A stretch of 64,000 nucleotides of DNA, from the NCBI GenBank assembly GCA_905147135.1, contig LR990057.1:1798001-1862000 (forward strand), read 5' to 3'. Both the position numbers and the translations under genes were made by a program. The notes under the pieces were generated by a model. That model worked only from the letters and a program-made list of their open reading frames with translations, made no database searches and was not told where the DNA came from. Source of the DNA: Blastobasis lacticolella (lineage: Eukaryota; Arthropoda; Insecta; Lepidoptera; Blastobasidae). Of the stretch, positions 41,305 to 53,840 are shown one piece after another. Positions within the stretch are counted from its first letter, which is position 1; the number at the start of each line of letters is the position of its first letter.

Positions 41305-44300
41305 ATGTCTGAGCAGTACGCCCGTGATATACTGCGAAGGAATGTCGCTCTGATTTGCCAGAACATGGGATGGAATAGCATAAACTCAACACCCATGAAC
41401 ATATTGGTCCATGTTTTGGAAAAATATATTTTGACTCTGGGAACCCAAGCAGCCAGATATGCTGAACAATTAAATAGAACTGAACCAAATCTGCATGATT
41501 TGGGGTTAGTGTTTCGTGATATGAATATCCAGTTACCTGAATTAGCTGAATACACTCGCTGTGTACCACCTATACCGCAACCTCTCTGCGCACAAATTTT
41601 TCCAAAGCCAAAAGATTGCAACCTGAAATTTTTGAAACCTGGTAGTCATGAAGCCGTTACCAGGGCAATCCACGTGCATGAGCACCTGCCACCTATGTAT
41701 CCTGAGAAGGAGCAAGACACACCTATGGTAGCAAGCACCATTGAAATCGGAACAGACGGTGCAGATAAGCTAAAGGATCCTTTTAAAAGACCTTACAATT
41801 TTACGACTAACTTACAAGATGTTAAACGACCAGGATTAATATTTGATGATGAAGAGAGAACAAAAGAAATTATCAGTGTTATGATGACCATGTCTGGACT
41901 ACTATTACCTGCTAGAGAAGGTAAATTACCTGAAGCTAGGCCACCAATGGTTATGTCAGAGAAGCATGATCAATACCAATGTAATTCACACTATTCCAGT
42001 GCTCCAAGAGTACCAACATTAGAGGAAAGAAGTGATAAGAAATCTAAGGAGAACAAAGCATTAAATGGCAGAGTAATGAACAACAAAAAGAAAGATAAGA
42101 GTCATACGAGTGACGGTAGTAAATACAAAGATAGTAAACTAAGTAAAGCAGTAGCAAATACTCTTGGCCACTTGAGAAAATCCAAAGAAGGGCACAACCT
42201 GTATAACCAATTGCCAAAGCCATTGCCATTGCCATTGCCAAAGGCATCAATTACGAATATGCCACCTCCACCGGCCCCACATTATATAGCGAGACCTGCT
42301 ATTAAACAAAAGCCTTTAGATATCCAACAGCCACATACTTCGGCAACGACTTCTAAAAATTTGGTTCCAGCTGAGTCAGAAATACCTGTACCAAGAAAAA
42401 ATTATATCTCAAAGTCATCACTTGTACCAAACACTGTTCCACGAAATAAACATCAACATGCGACAGTCACACATATGTCTAAACTAAAAATCAAGAAGGA
42501 AGTCATTGATGATAAAAAAAAAGTGGCTTGCCAACCAGATAGATCAAGAGTAACTATATTTAAGAATATATCTGACAAATCTAAAGATGATAAATCTTCT
42601 ACAGATGCATACTTTGAAAAACAACAGTCTGCAGTAGGGTTAAATAAAGTGCAAGATCACACAATCGATAATATACCTGTGACAACAAATTATAATGTGA
42701 GAATGAAACCTGAAGAAACACCTGCAAACAACAACAATTGTAAGGTGTTCGATATGTCAAAAGAAATAGATCTACGAGCTCATAAAATAATTAATATTGA
42801 TGATGATTATTTTGAAACATTTAACAACAAAACATATTTACCTCCAAATGTCTCCGTACTACGACATCCCAAAGATGTAGCTGGGGTGATTCCAAAAACT
42901 AAACAGGAAGGAAGTGACATTTTAGCTGGCTTTACTAATAATCCAGCTATGAGAGGATTATCATCTTCAGAAAACTTATTACCCAGTCTCTTTGACTTGA
43001 GTGCTAGTGGACCTGGTTTAATACCAACACAAAATATCTTACCTAGATTTGGACTTACAAACCCATTAATGCAAACAGGCGATTATCCGTATACCTCACG
43101 TTCATCGTCAATGAAAATACCTCCTATATTAAGACGGTCAAGCTTGGAAGTGGTTCCTGAGGCACCACCTGGACTCACTAAACCTCCAGCTGATATTTCA
43201 CAAGAAACTGAAATAAATGTTAAGAAAAAGGATAAGTCTCATAAAAAAGACAAAAAAGATAAAGATGGTATTAAAGTAAAAAAGGACAAGGAGAAGAGAG
43301 ATAAGAATAAAAATAAATCAGAGAAGAAACGAATAAAAGAAGATGGACAACAACTGATACACAAGATCAAAAAAGAGAAAAAAGAAAAGAAGAAGCAGAA
43401 ATTAGCCAAAAGTTTAGTGACCCAACTTACATTGAACCTGGACTCATCTAACTCGAATTCACCAATGCTACCAAGCTCTCCAGATGTTTTCAAGCTGAAT
43501 ATAAACTCGTTTGTGAAAAAGACTGAAGATGAAAGCCATTCTATGAAAGAGGACACAGTTACAGTTACAGAATTAGCACAGTTATCTGCTTTAGTCACGA
43601 GACCACCTAAACAAAAACCTTCTTCAAAACATAACCATGTTAGTGAACCAGAGGCTCAGACGTCGTCACAGCCGTCTAGTAGTACGAAAGATTGTAACCT
43701 GAATATTTTGAAACCTGGTTGTCATGAAGTCGTTACCAGGCCAATGCATGTGCATGAGAACCTGCCACCTATGTATCCTAAGAAGGAGCAAGACACACCT
43801 TTGGTAGTAAGCACCATTGAAATCGGTACAAGTACTGAAATATCTGAAACAGACGGTGCAGATAATCAAAGGAATCCTCTTAAAAGACCTTATGATTTTA
43901 CGACTAACTTACAAGATGTTAAACGACCGAAATTAAGATTTGATGATGAAGAGACGACAAGAGAATCAAGCAGTGTTATGATGAACATGTTTGGATTACT
44001 ATTACCTGCTAGAGAAGGCAAATTACCTGAAGCTAGGCCACCAATGGTTATGTCAGAGAAGCATAATAAATACAAATGTAATTCACACTATTCCAATGCT
44101 CAAAAAGTATCAACATTAGAGGAAAGAAGTGATAAGAAATCTAAGGAGAACAAAACATTAAATGGCAAAGTAATGAACAGCAAAAAGAAAGATAAGAGTC
44201 ATAAGAGTGACAGTAGTAAATACAAAGATAGTAAATTAAGCAAAGCAGTAGGAAATACTCCTGGACATTTGAGCAAGACCAAAGAAGGGCACAACCTGTA

Positions 44301-45855
44301 TAACCAATTGCCAATGCCATTGCCATTGCCAAAGGCATCAACAACTCAAAAAACAAATATGCCACCTCCACCGGCCCCACTTCATATAGCGAGACCTGCT
44401 ATTAAACAAAAGCCTTTAGATATCCAACAGCCACATACCTCGGCAACGACTTCTAAGAATTTGGTTCCAGCTGAGTCAGAAATTCCTGTACCAAGAAAAT
44501 ATTATATCTCAAAATCACCTCTTGTACCAAACACTGTTCCACGACATAAACACCAACTTGCGACAGTCACACATATGTCTAAAATAAAAATCAAAAAGGA
44601 AGTCATTGATGATGAAGAAAAAGTGTCTTCTCAACCAGATAGACCAAAAGTAAGTATATTTAAGAAGATATCGAACAAATCTAAAGATGATAAATCTTCT
44701 ACAGATGCATACTTTGAAAAACCACAGTCTGCAGAAGGGTTAAATAAAGTGCAAGATCACACAATCGATAATATACCTGTGACAACAAATGATAATGTGA
44801 GAATGAAACCTGAAGAAACACATGCAAACAACAACAATTGTAAAGTGTTAGATATGCCAAAAGAAATAGATCTACGAGCTCATGACATAATTAATAAAGA
44901 TGATAATTGTTTGGAAACATTTAAGAACAAAACAAATATACCTCCAAATGTCTCCGTCCTACCACATCCCAAAGATGTAGCTGGGGTGATTTCAAAAACA
45001 AAAAAAGAAAAGAGACATAAAAAAAAGGAAGGAAGTGACATTTTAGCTGGCTTTACTAACAATCAAGAAACTGAAACAAATGTTAAGAAAAAGGATAAGT
45101 CTCATAAAAAAGACAAAAAAGATAAAGATGGTAATATATTTAAAAAGGAGAAGGATAAGAAAGATAAGAATAAAAATAAATCAGAGAAGAAACGAATAAA
45201 AGAAGACGGACAACAACTGAAACAAGAAATCAAAAAAGAGAAAAAAGAAAAGAAGAAGCAGAAATTAGCCGAAGGTTTAGTGCCCAAACTTACATTGAAC
45301 CTGGACTCATCTAAGCTGAACATAAAACCGGTTGTGAAAAAGACTGAAGATGAAAGCCCTTCCATGAAAGAGGACACAGTTACCTGCGAATATAGTCATT
45401 CTCCAGAATTAGCACAGTTATCTGCTTTAGTCATGAGACCACCTAAACAAAAACATTCTTCAAAACATAACCATGTTAGTGAACCAGAGGCTCAGACGTT
45501 GTCACCGCCGTCTAGTAGTTCACCTTTCGATAAAGAAACGGCACCGCCATCCGATTCCGTAGAAAACCCTTTGGTACCTCTGTCAACACCTTATTACGTG
45601 GACGAGTATGGAATCAAAATTTGGTTATGTCCCGCCTGCGGTAGACAAGACAACGGCTCGCCCATGATAGGTTGTGATGGTTGCGACAGCTGGTATCACT
45701 TTATCTGTGTAGGGATAACTGAGGAGCCAGAAGCTACCGAGGACTGGTACTGCAAACCCTGCACCAGGCGCACAGAGATGGTCCTTGCGGGAGTCCCTTC
45801 GGGCAAACAGAGGGGCAGGAAGCCTACATCAGAAAAGTTCAGAGACTGTAATTGA
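41305..45855 (+). CDS. TAF3: TFIID subunit TAF3 (copy 1)
   Basis: 1,516 residues. Residues 1-80 form the histone-fold domain (SEQYARDILRRNVALICQNM, then AARYAEQLNRTEPNLHDLGL) that in the family pairs with TAF10. Residues about 1440-1492 are a PHD finger (LCPACGRQDNGSPMIGCDGC, SWYHFICVG, WYCKPC) that in the family binds histone H3 trimethylated at Lys4; the zinc ligands and binding-pocket aromatics are present. Between them lies Lys/Ser/Pro-rich disordered sequence carried as two repeats. The ATG at 41305 was chosen because upstream in-frame codons fall before the splice acceptor at 41284. The coding sequence has no intron. Nuclear; core promoter recognition by RNA polymerase II (established for TAF3). 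Called bip2 in Drosophila. Confidence 0.93.
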   Translation: MSEQYARDILRRNVALICQNMGWNSINSTPMNILVHVLEKYILTLGTQAARYAEQLNRTEPNLHDLGLVFRDMNIQLPELAEYTRCVPPIPQPLCAQIFPKPKDCNLKFLKPGSHEAVTRAIHVHEHLPPMYPEKEQDTPMVASTIEIGTDGADKLKDPFKRPYNFTTNLQDVKRPGLIFDDEERTKEIISVMMTMSGLLLPAREGKLPEARPPMVMSEKHDQYQCNSHYSSAPRVPTLEERSDKKSKENKALNGRVMNNKKKDKSHTSDGSKYKDSKLSKAVANTLGHLRKSKEGHNLYNQLPKPLPLPLPKASITNMPPPPAPHYIARPAIKQKPLDIQQPHTSATTSKNLVPAESEIPVPRKNYISKSSLVPNTVPRNKHQHATVTHMSKLKIKKEVIDDKKKVACQPDRSRVTIFKNISDKSKDDKSSTDAYFEKQQSAVGLNKVQDHTIDNIPVTTNYNVRMKPEETPANNNNCKVFDMSKEIDLRAHKIINIDDDYFETFNNKTYLPPNVSVLRHPKDVAGVIPKTKQEGSDILAGFTNNPAMRGLSSSENLLPSLFDLSASGPGLIPTQNILPRFGLTNPLMQTGDYPYTSRSSSMKIPPILRRSSLEVVPEAPPGLTKPPADISQETEINVKKKDKSHKKDKKDKDGIKVKKDKEKRDKNKNKSEKKRIKEDGQQLIHKIKKEKKEKKKQKLAKSLVTQLTLNLDSSNSNSPMLPSSPDVFKLNINSFVKKTEDESHSMKEDTVTVTELAQLSALVTRPPKQKPSSKHNHVSEPEAQTSSQPSSSTKDCNLNILKPGCHEVVTRPMHVHENLPPMYPKKEQDTPLVVSTIEIGTSTEISETDGADNQRNPLKRPYDFTTNLQDVKRPKLRFDDEETTRESSSVMMNMFGLLLPAREGKLPEARPPMVMSEKHNKYKCNSHYSNAQKVSTLEERSDKKSKENKTLNGKVMNSKKKDKSHKSDSSKYKDSKLSKAVGNTPGHLSKTKEGHNLYNQLPMPLPLPKASTTQKTNMPPPPAPLHIARPAIKQKPLDIQQPHTSATTSKNLVPAESEIPVPRKYYISKSPLVPNTVPRHKHQLATVTHMSKIKIKKEVIDDEEKVSSQPDRPKVSIFKKISNKSKDDKSSTDAYFEKPQSAEGLNKVQDHTIDNIPVTTNDNVRMKPEETHANNNNCKVLDMPKEIDLRAHDIINKDDNCLETFKNKTNIPPNVSVLPHPKDVAGVISKTKKEKRHKKKEGSDILAGFTNNQETETNVKKKDKSHKKDKKDKDGNIFKKEKDKKDKNKNKSEKKRIKEDGQQLKQEIKKEKKEKKKQKLAEGLVPKLTLNLDSSKLNIKPVVKKTEDESPSMKEDTVTCEYSHSPELAQLSALVMRPPKQKHSSKHNHVSEPEAQTLSPPSSSSPFDKETAPPSDSVENPLVPLSTPYYVDEYGIKIWLCPACGRQDNGSPMIGCDGCDSWYHFICVGITEEPEATEDWYCKPCTRRTEMVLAGVPSGKQRGRKPTSEKFRDCN
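41611..43686 (+). repeat. TAF3 copy 1 internal repeat A
   Basis: About 2.08 kb inside the ORF (residues about 103-794), repeated as B directly after. It starts at the codons for KDCNLKFLKPGSHEAVTR and ends after VSEPEAQTSSQPSSS. It carries about 80 residues (AMRGLSSSENLLPSLFDLSA and following) that repeat B lacks. Confidence 0.9.
43687..45519 (+). repeat. TAF3 copy 1 internal repeat B
   Basis: About 1.83 kb (residues about 795-1405), a diverged direct copy of A starting KDCNLNILKPGCHEVVTR. The two repeats share the Lys-rich KKKDKSHKKDKKDKDG blocks and the MPPPPAP block. Confidence 0.9.
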
Positions 45856-45916
45856 GTTTTGTTAAGAGATTAAAGTTCTTTTAACTATGTATGATTAGAT
45901 GTAAGCATAGCATAAC

Positions 45917-45922
45917 AATAAA
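45917..45922 (+). terminator. Likely poly(A) signal of TAF3 copy 1
   Basis: AATAAA 62 bases after the stop codon. The same site reads AATGAA in copy 2 (about 63050) and in the truncated copy (about 29760). Confidence 0.45.
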
Positions 45923-46432
45923 TGTTGATTAAGCATGATTGTAGTAAATTACGATAGTTTACTTATTGCTATTTAAAAAATTAGGGTTATTTTATGTAAG
46001 TTTTTTTATATTGTACTAAAATCTGATTTTACTTTAGACATTGGTGATGTATTAAGGTAACTTAGTAAATATATTTAATTATAATTAGGCAAACAGCTGG
46101 ACGTATATCCGGTCACATTTAAATAAGTTCTTATTATTATTGTAATTTATTCTCAATGTGTTAGTATAAAGAGTGGGCATGCTCTTGACACTTGATATTT
46201 TTATCATCATGAAATACATGAGAGTGCATCCACTCTATCAACATGCGTTTTGTGGAGGTGGGCGACAGATGTAAAGTTCGATTTCAGCCAGTATCCAATT
46301 AAATATAAATGTTGCTACTCTTACATTGTTGTTATAATTTAATGCTTGAGCCTTAATATTAGCTAAGATCAGGTAGACAGCCATGCTATACCTTATACTG
46401 ACCGTCATCCTATCATAATAGATTAGATTCAC

Positions 46433-47182
46433 TTTTTATCTTGGTTCGCGGGATTTAAAATTAATAAACCCTTCCTCTACCCCACTTCTACACGTACCCT
46501 ACCCTATCCCTATCCGTGATCTAACCTTACTCTACCCGTATCCAACCCCCCTCAATCCACTAAGATCCACTGCAAGGCTCCACCAGTGGATCGACTCCCT
46601 ACCAAGGGGTACCATTTTCTACATCGATTTTAATATATAACCCCTACCTTACTTTGGTACACCACTGTCGGTAGATGCGTTAAATAAATCTCAAGAACTA
46701 TAGTGTAGCTAGTTGATTATTTATTTTTGTACAACTGAAATTAGAAAATAGGTTAGGTTATGTTGTTACTGATTTATGTTCATGTTATAGTTTTCACAGC
46801 TATTTTGGTAAATAAATCTAATTTCTTACACATTTATGAAGAACGTATTATTACTAACTTATCTACTATGCTAAAAAGTATAAAAAGGACACATTAATTA
46901 CAGTGATCTCATTCGTTGGGCTCACTGTGTACTCTCCGGTTCGCTGTAGACCAACCTTCTAGTTCAATGTGTCCCATGAGGTGGACACAATGAGTCATTT
47001 CCCATCCTTTGAAAAATCGGCTTTACCATTCTATGTCTAACTGATTTTCTATTACTTATATATCAAATGAGAGTCAGATATATTACGCAATGACTAGACA
47101 AAGAAACATTCCATTATATTGTAAAACTTATGAGTTATGATTGTTTAACTTTTTTGTGGGTCACTGTTCGACACCTCACCCT
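46433..47182. mobile_element. Right part of the TIR element (unit 2)
   Basis: Same right half and right terminus as 30717-32036. The left terminus is missing because the duplication junction falls inside the element. Confidence 0.7.
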
Positions 47183-47280
47183 ATATACTTAATTGTACAC
47201 AAAAAATATACCGTAATTTGGTAGTAACAGTAGTTGTGCAAAGGTGGACTTATCTCTAACAGATATCTCTTATAGTCACC

Positions 47281-47619
47281 GTACTTTTATGCCGGGCATT
47301 TGACTGCCATCTCACGTGGTGGTAAGAAACGATGTGGCGAACGTAAAAATACGGGTAGGCAGCTATTGTGTACGTGTGGTGTCCGACAGCCGTATGGTGT
47401 AAGTGTCGCGGGTGTCGTACAAGGCGACTAATGTTTTCGAGGCAAAAGATATAGTCTCCGTAGACTCGAAAATGGGCAGCTGCGTTTTTCATTGTTATAT
47501 TTATAACACTGCGATCTCCAACCAGCCTGCCAAGCGTGGAGATTATGGCAATAACCTCCCCTTTCGTGAGAGAGGCCCTAAGTACTGCAGTGGACTGTTA
47601 CGGGCTGTGATGATGATAT
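47281..47619 (+). mobile_element. SINE-like repeat (family R), unit 2
   Basis: Duplicate of 32140-32478. Confidence 0.65.
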
Positions 47620-48510
47620 AGAAGTCTGCAGTAGTGTGAAAGCGTAAATAAATCTACATCATATGCCTAGTATGTAGGTAGTCTGATACTGCCCTACTGA
47701 TACTCAATACCGCTCCCAACTTGGCTTTTTTCTCTTCCCCCCCCTTTCTCTCTCGGCCCGACTATTACTCCTATTATTATTTCCATCAAATCTTATGGTA
47801 GTACTGTAGGAGGGGGCAGAAATAGAATCGATTTAGGAATCAGCTTCCGTTTCTTCTACTGCGCCCTAACCTCACTGTTTTCCTATTTTCGGTGACATTG
47901 CACCAAGCGATTTTATTAAACTTTCGCCTTGTTACTTAAAATGCTTATACGGTAAAATTGTTTTACCGTAGTGTACTCTCTTATGCAAGCCTATTGTGTT
48001 GTGACAAACATTTCAAAAAAAGTGATAAATTTGTCATGAAGTTTGTCATTTATGAAGTTAAAGTTTGCTTTGCTACGCCAAGATTGTAGGTATGAAAAAA
48101 TTAGGTTGGCCATTAATTCTGCCGGTGAGTTCAGCTTCAAGCCAAGGCAATGTCGCAGACTACCTTTTAATTAAGTTTGTGGAAATTGCGTACCTACGTC
48201 TGTACAGTTTCCGACAGCGATAATCTGAAAATCGTTGTACTGACATTCTTGCTGTCAGTAAATAGCTTTCACGACAGAGGTTGGCCTATGCGAAGCCAGG
48301 TCTGGCCGCTAGTCTTAAGTACTTATAAACGAAATATCTTGAAAACTCCTATTAGCTTCAAGTTTGTATATACAGATTACCCAACCGGCGCGCCAGAACT
48401 GAAACATTTTTCAAATGCCAGTTTCCCGCAAGTCAACAGACATTAAATGCTTTATGATTGTATGTACATAATTGTACAATATTATTTTGAAAAATTCACC
48501 AGCCGTAAGT

Positions 48511-49628
48511 GAAATATGTTATGTTTATTAATATAACAAACAAAAAGGACATATTATTTACAATTAGAAATAAAATAAAACACTAACATTAAAATATTAC
48601 ATATTAAAAAAATCATCTACACCGTTGTCCCGCGGAATGGTACCCAGAAAGCTAGCTGCGTTGCCTCGTTGGATAGCAATACTTATCCTCTGTCCGAGGA
48701 ACGCGCCAGCTCTCCGGTCACCTGTGGTGTCATTCAGCTTTTTGCTTAAAACTTTAAAAAGCTTTAAAGCATCAGGGCCCCACGGTCCCAACGTCTCAAC
48801 CCCAAACGGCTGAAATATGAAGTCCTGGGCTAGGCTTTCATATTTCCTACGTTTGAGGTCCTCAGCAGCAGAGGCCGCAGCTCCAGCGCCGCGGGCGGTA
48901 GAGGTTACATGGGACGGCGCCAGAGTGACCACGCAAGTAGTGTCCCACACCAGCGCCCTCCCACGTTTCCAAGCAATGAGCGTCATGCCGTCGGGCCTCT
49001 TGCCATCGTCACGTACGGTACCATTCGGCTCTAATACGGCCGGTACGTTGACGGTGACAAGCGCCCTTCGGATGACGTCATTTATTGCCGCGTGTCTGGA
49101 GATTCGGCCTGCGCTACGGCTACATGACAGACCGTGGTGCCCCAGCGAATCCACATATGCACCACAGGGGCACCAATGTGGATGAACGAGGTTGACCCCC
49201 AACCTCAAACCCAAACAAATAGATAACGATAAGTTACCTAAAACGGTGCCGATATTCAGGGAAGGGACAGCTTGAAGCTAGAATCCTGACTCCCGCTCAG
49301 AAACGGCCAAGAAACGAGCACGTTCCGAAACACTATCCGAGGAATCTATTAAATCTTTTTGAATTTTTTTACAAAGTGGCTCATCCCAAAGCCGTTGGTG
49401 AATCGGAGACTCTGGGGAAGTCTCACTCGGACATAAGCTCTCCAAGGCTTGTTTAGCATCTGTGCAGCATGAGCTTTGCATAAAATTATGCTGTGGTCCC
49501 AAGATTTTGGATACCAGGTTTTCAGTGCTGTGCACAGATGATAAAAAAGCCGGGAAAGAAACATTAGAAATTTTACGTACCCCAATACCGCCTAGACGAA
49601 TCGGGAGAGCGACTTGAGACCAAGAACA
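48511..49628 (-). mobile_element. Same non-LTR retrotransposon fragment (unit 2)
   Basis: Same insertion and same target-site duplication (48501-48510, 49629-49638). Only the TAG after ESGF interrupts it, so 205 codons from 49214 to 48597 are open with the CCHC and PD...D motifs. Not a functional element: the fingers and palm of the RT are missing. Confidence 0.8.
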
Positions 49629-50732
49629 AGCCGTAAGTTGGTTTGTCAATTTGTTTACCAATTCATAACAAAGCCTTGTAACCGACTACCTGAGTCATGC
49701 CCAACACAAATAATAACAGGTACTAATATATTCTATCAGTGACCTTTCTTATCCCCTCATTACCTAGGACCTAAACTGATAACAATCATTCGGCGACAGT
49801 AAGACTCAAAAAATCTCAACGTCTCTGCCCAAATACTGAGAAAATGGCGGAGGTTCTAGCTAGTCTGCTTCCAAGACACGAGTATTCAGTAATTTATATG
49901 TACAAATGTACGAACGAAACGAACCGTCTGCTCTGAAACTAATAGGAGTTTTCAAGATATTTCGTTTATATGTATAATTGATTAATTATGAATGAAGTTA
50001 AAGTTAGCTTTGTTACGTCAAGATTGTAGGTATAAAAAAATTGGGTGGCCTAATAATTGTGCCGGTGAGTTCAGCTTCAAGCCAAGGCAATGTACCACGC
50101 AGACTACCTTTTAATTAAGTTTGTGGAAATTGCGTACCTACGTCTGTACAGTTTTCGACAGCGATAATCTGAAAATCGTTGTACTGACATTCTTGCTGTC
50201 AGTAAATAGATTGAGCGATTCACGAGAGAGGTTGGCCTTTGCGAAGCCAGGTCTGGCCGCTAGTCTTAAGTACTTATAAACGAAATATCTTGAAAACTCC
50301 TATTAGCTTCAAGTATGTATAAACAGATTACCCAGCCGGCGCGCCAGAACTGAAACATTTTTCAAATGCCAGTTTCCCGCAAGTCAACAGACATGGAATG
50401 TTGTATGATTGTATGTACATATATTTGTACAATATTATTTTGAAAAATTCACCATGCCGTAAGTTGGTTTGTTAATCTTTTTACCAATTCATAACAAAGC
50501 CTTGTAACCGACTACCTGAGTCATGCCCAACACAAAGAAGAACAGGTACTAATATTTTCTATCAGTGACCTTTCTTATCTACTCATTACCTAGGACCTAA
50601 ACTGATAACAATTATTAAGCAGCAGTAAGACTCGAAAAATCTCAACGTCTCTGCCCAAATACTGCGAAAATGGCGGAGGTTCTAGCTAGTCTGCTTCCAA
50701 GACACGAACGAGTATTCAGTAATTTATATGTA

Positions 50733-51121
50733 TCGCAGCCGGTTGGTTAAATTAGCCAGTTAACTAAACGGCTAGCTTTTTGAGTAATTATTTAGTTGAA
50801 AATTTGCCAGTTTCATAAGATTTTAAAGTAATGTTGAAAGAACGATATTGCCTCGAGTTTACGCAGCTCTTTCACACATTGTTCTAATGCTAACCTACCC
50901 ACAATAACTTCAAAGTATAATAATAGTTTGCATTAGGTTTCTATTCGGTTAGTTTAGGTTAGCATTATGACAATGAATGGAAGAGTTCCGTAAACTCAAG
51001 GCAATATCGTTCATTTGACTTTACTTTCAATGATCATGAATTTGGCCAATTTTCAATTAAATAACTGCTTAAATAGCTAGCCGTTTAATTAACCGGCTAA
51101 TTTAACCATTTGGCTTCGACA
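50733..51121. mobile_element. 389-bp foldback MITE (unit 2)
   Basis: Duplicate of 35595-35983 at exactly 15,138 bases, with the same flanks. Confidence 0.8.
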
Positions 51122-52071
51122 TATGTACAATTGTACGAACGAAACGAACCGTCTGTTCTGAAGCTAATAGAAGTTTTTAAGATATTTCGTTTATATGCAT
51201 AATTGATCAATCATTAATAAAGTTAAAGTTTGCTTTGTTACGCCAAGATTGTAGGTATGAAAAAATTGGGTGGGCCAATAATTGTGCCGGTTCAGCTTCA
51301 AGCCATGGCAATGTCGCAGACTACCTTTTAATTAAGTTTGTGGAAACTGCGCACCTACGTCTGTACAGTTTCCGACAGCGATAATCTGAAAATCGTTGTA
51401 CTGACATTCTTACTGTCAGTAAATAGATAGAGCGCTTCACGAGAGAGGTTGGCCTATGCGAAGCCAGGTCTGGCCGCTAGTCTTAAGTACTTATAAACGA
51501 AATATCTTGAAAACTCCTTTTAGCTTCAAGTATGTATATACAGATTACCCACCCGGTGCGCCAGAACTGAAACATTTTTCAAATGCCAGTTTCCCGCAAG
51601 TCAACAGACATTGAATGCTTTATGATTGTATGTACATATATTTGTACAATATTATTTTGAAAAATTCACCAGTCGTAAGTTGGTTTGTCAATCTTTTTAC
51701 CAATTCATAACAAAGCCTTGTAACCGACTACCTGAGTCATGCGCAACACAAAGAATAACAGGTACTAATATTTTCTATAAGTGACCTTTCTTATCTCTTC
51801 ATTACCTAGAACCTAAACTGATAACAATTATTTCTAAGGAATATTAGAGCTTCAAAACGGGTCGCAATCCAAACACCATCAATCTGAATAGACCGTATAG
51901 CGCTGTAAGCAAGGAAGCTGTATATTGGCTGTAAACTATGATAATTACCGCCACGTTTTGTATAGCGGTGTCCTCGAATTGGGCTAATTGCTTCCCTTGT
52001 TTGGAGTTTGATTACGTTTTAAGTGATGTAAATAAAGCGGTTGTGAATAGTTAATCATTATAATATATGTA

Positions 52072-52880
52072 GGGTGAGATGTCGAACAGTGAACCAGTAG
52101 TACACAGTTAGCCACCACTAGTATCACCATAACGCAACGTTGCCAGATCGTGCAGTAAGCGTGATCGTACCTGGGTTTTACCGCGCTTCTTGCTTTCCAG
52201 TCGGTAGCGAGCTCCAGTGCAGAACGCCCGCGCCTCGGGGCTTTTTGTGATTTTCGGCGTTAAAATACGGAAAATCCTAAGTAGTAATTTTTGGGGTTTT
52301 AACCTTATACTGCATATTTTAAAAGTAATGTTTTTTTCTATTACTGTATTGAATATTTGCATTGTTTGATCGTACATTCATGAATCCTACTTTGATGATT
52401 ATTTTTTTGTTGGATTCAAAATCAGTAGAGGTATGTGTGGTACATAGTGACCCACTACACCGGCACGAACATTAAGCCACCGCTCTACTGTGTAAGATCA
52501 AGATTCTGATTTTCTTAATTATTTTACCTTAACTATTCATATAAATCAGCTTCCGGTATTTTTTTAGAGTGATTCCATTTATTAAATGTGGGTAGGCAAT
52601 ATCAGGCTACTGCCGTCAGTCTTCGTTCGCGTGGTTTCAATTTAATGAACTCTATCTCTACCCCACTCCTACATGTACCCTACCCCTATCCGCGCCCTAA
52701 CCGTACTCTACCGGTACCCAACCCCCCTCAATTCACTAAGATCCACTGCAAGGCTCCACCAGTGGATCGAATCCCTACTCCATCACTTACCTTTTTGTAC
52801 ATAAATTTTTATAGTGGTAAGGTAGGGGGAAAGCCTACCCTACCACACCACCACTGTCGGTAGACGCCTAAAATATAATA
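52072..52880. mobile_element. TIR element, left part only (unit 2)
   Basis: Duplicate of 36934-37740, offset 15,138 bases. Confidence 0.65.
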
Positions 52881-53840
52881 GGACCACAATAAGTCCGTAT
52901 TGACTGTCAGTAATAAAAATTATAAACTGTAGATATGGCAATAATCTGGGGATAATCTGTCCTTGCTACTCCTTCTTCTTCTATCCTGGATCATGGTCGA
53001 GGCCCACCTGGGACCTCGGAAGCACAACCGGGAGATTAATGCCAAGAAGATGAGGCAACCCAATTCCGGTTTGGAAGATAGGGTTACAACACACCTGACG
53101 GTTCCCCATTTTCGTAACATAAACCCTAAGTGCCGCCTGTTCGCTGAAGCTAATAGGAGTTTTTAAGATATTTCGTTTACATGTATAATTGATTAATTGT
53201 TTATGAATTTAAAGTTTGCTTTGTTACGCCAAGATTATAGGTATGAAAAAATTGAGGTTGCCCTATGCGAAGCCAGGTCTGGCCGCTAGTCTTAAGTACT
53301 TATAAACGAAATATCTTGAAAACTCCTATTAGCTTCAAGTACGTATAAACAGATTACCCAGCCGGCACGCCAGAACTGAAACATTTTTCAAATGCCAGTT
53401 TCCCGCAAGTCAACAGACATGGAATGTTTTATGATTGTATGTACATATATTTGTACAATATTATTTTGAAAAATTCACCATGCCGTAAGTTGGTTTGTCA
53501 ATCTATTTACCAATTCATAACAAAGCCTTGTAACCGACTACCTGAGTCATGCGCAACACAAAGAATAACAGGTACTAATATTTTCTATCAGTGACCTTTC
53601 TTATCTCCTCATTGCCTAGGACTTAAACTGATAACAATCATAAGGCGACAGTAAGACTCGAAAAATCTCAACGTCTCTGCCCAAATACTGCGAAAGTGGC
53701 GGAGGTTCTAGCTAGTCTGCTTCCAAGACACGAGTATTCAGTAATTTATATGTACAAATGTACGAACGAAACGAACCGTCTGTTCTGAAGCTAATAGGAG
53801 ATTTCAAGATATTTCGTTTATATGTATAATTGATTAATTA

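Larger units (their letters stand above)
31245..46432. repeat. Segmental duplication unit 1
   Basis: About 15.2 kb. Order: right part of the TIR element, SINE, satellite with RT insertion, foldback element, truncated TIR-element block, more satellite, TAF3 copy 1 and its 3' flank. Matching landmarks recur 15.14 kb to the right (for example 33373 and 48511), rising to 17.17 kb at the TAF3 start. Confidence 0.9.
48060..51845. repeat. Satellite array (unit 2, part 1)
   Basis: Duplicate of 32925-36705, including the retroelement and MITE insertions (anchors near 48298, 50259, 51465). Confidence 0.8.

Noticed and set aside
43239..43598. Minus-strand Phe-rich hydrophobic frames opposite TAF3 (also 45102, 60406, 62236)
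   Set aside because: Antisense shadow of the Lys-rich coding repeats.
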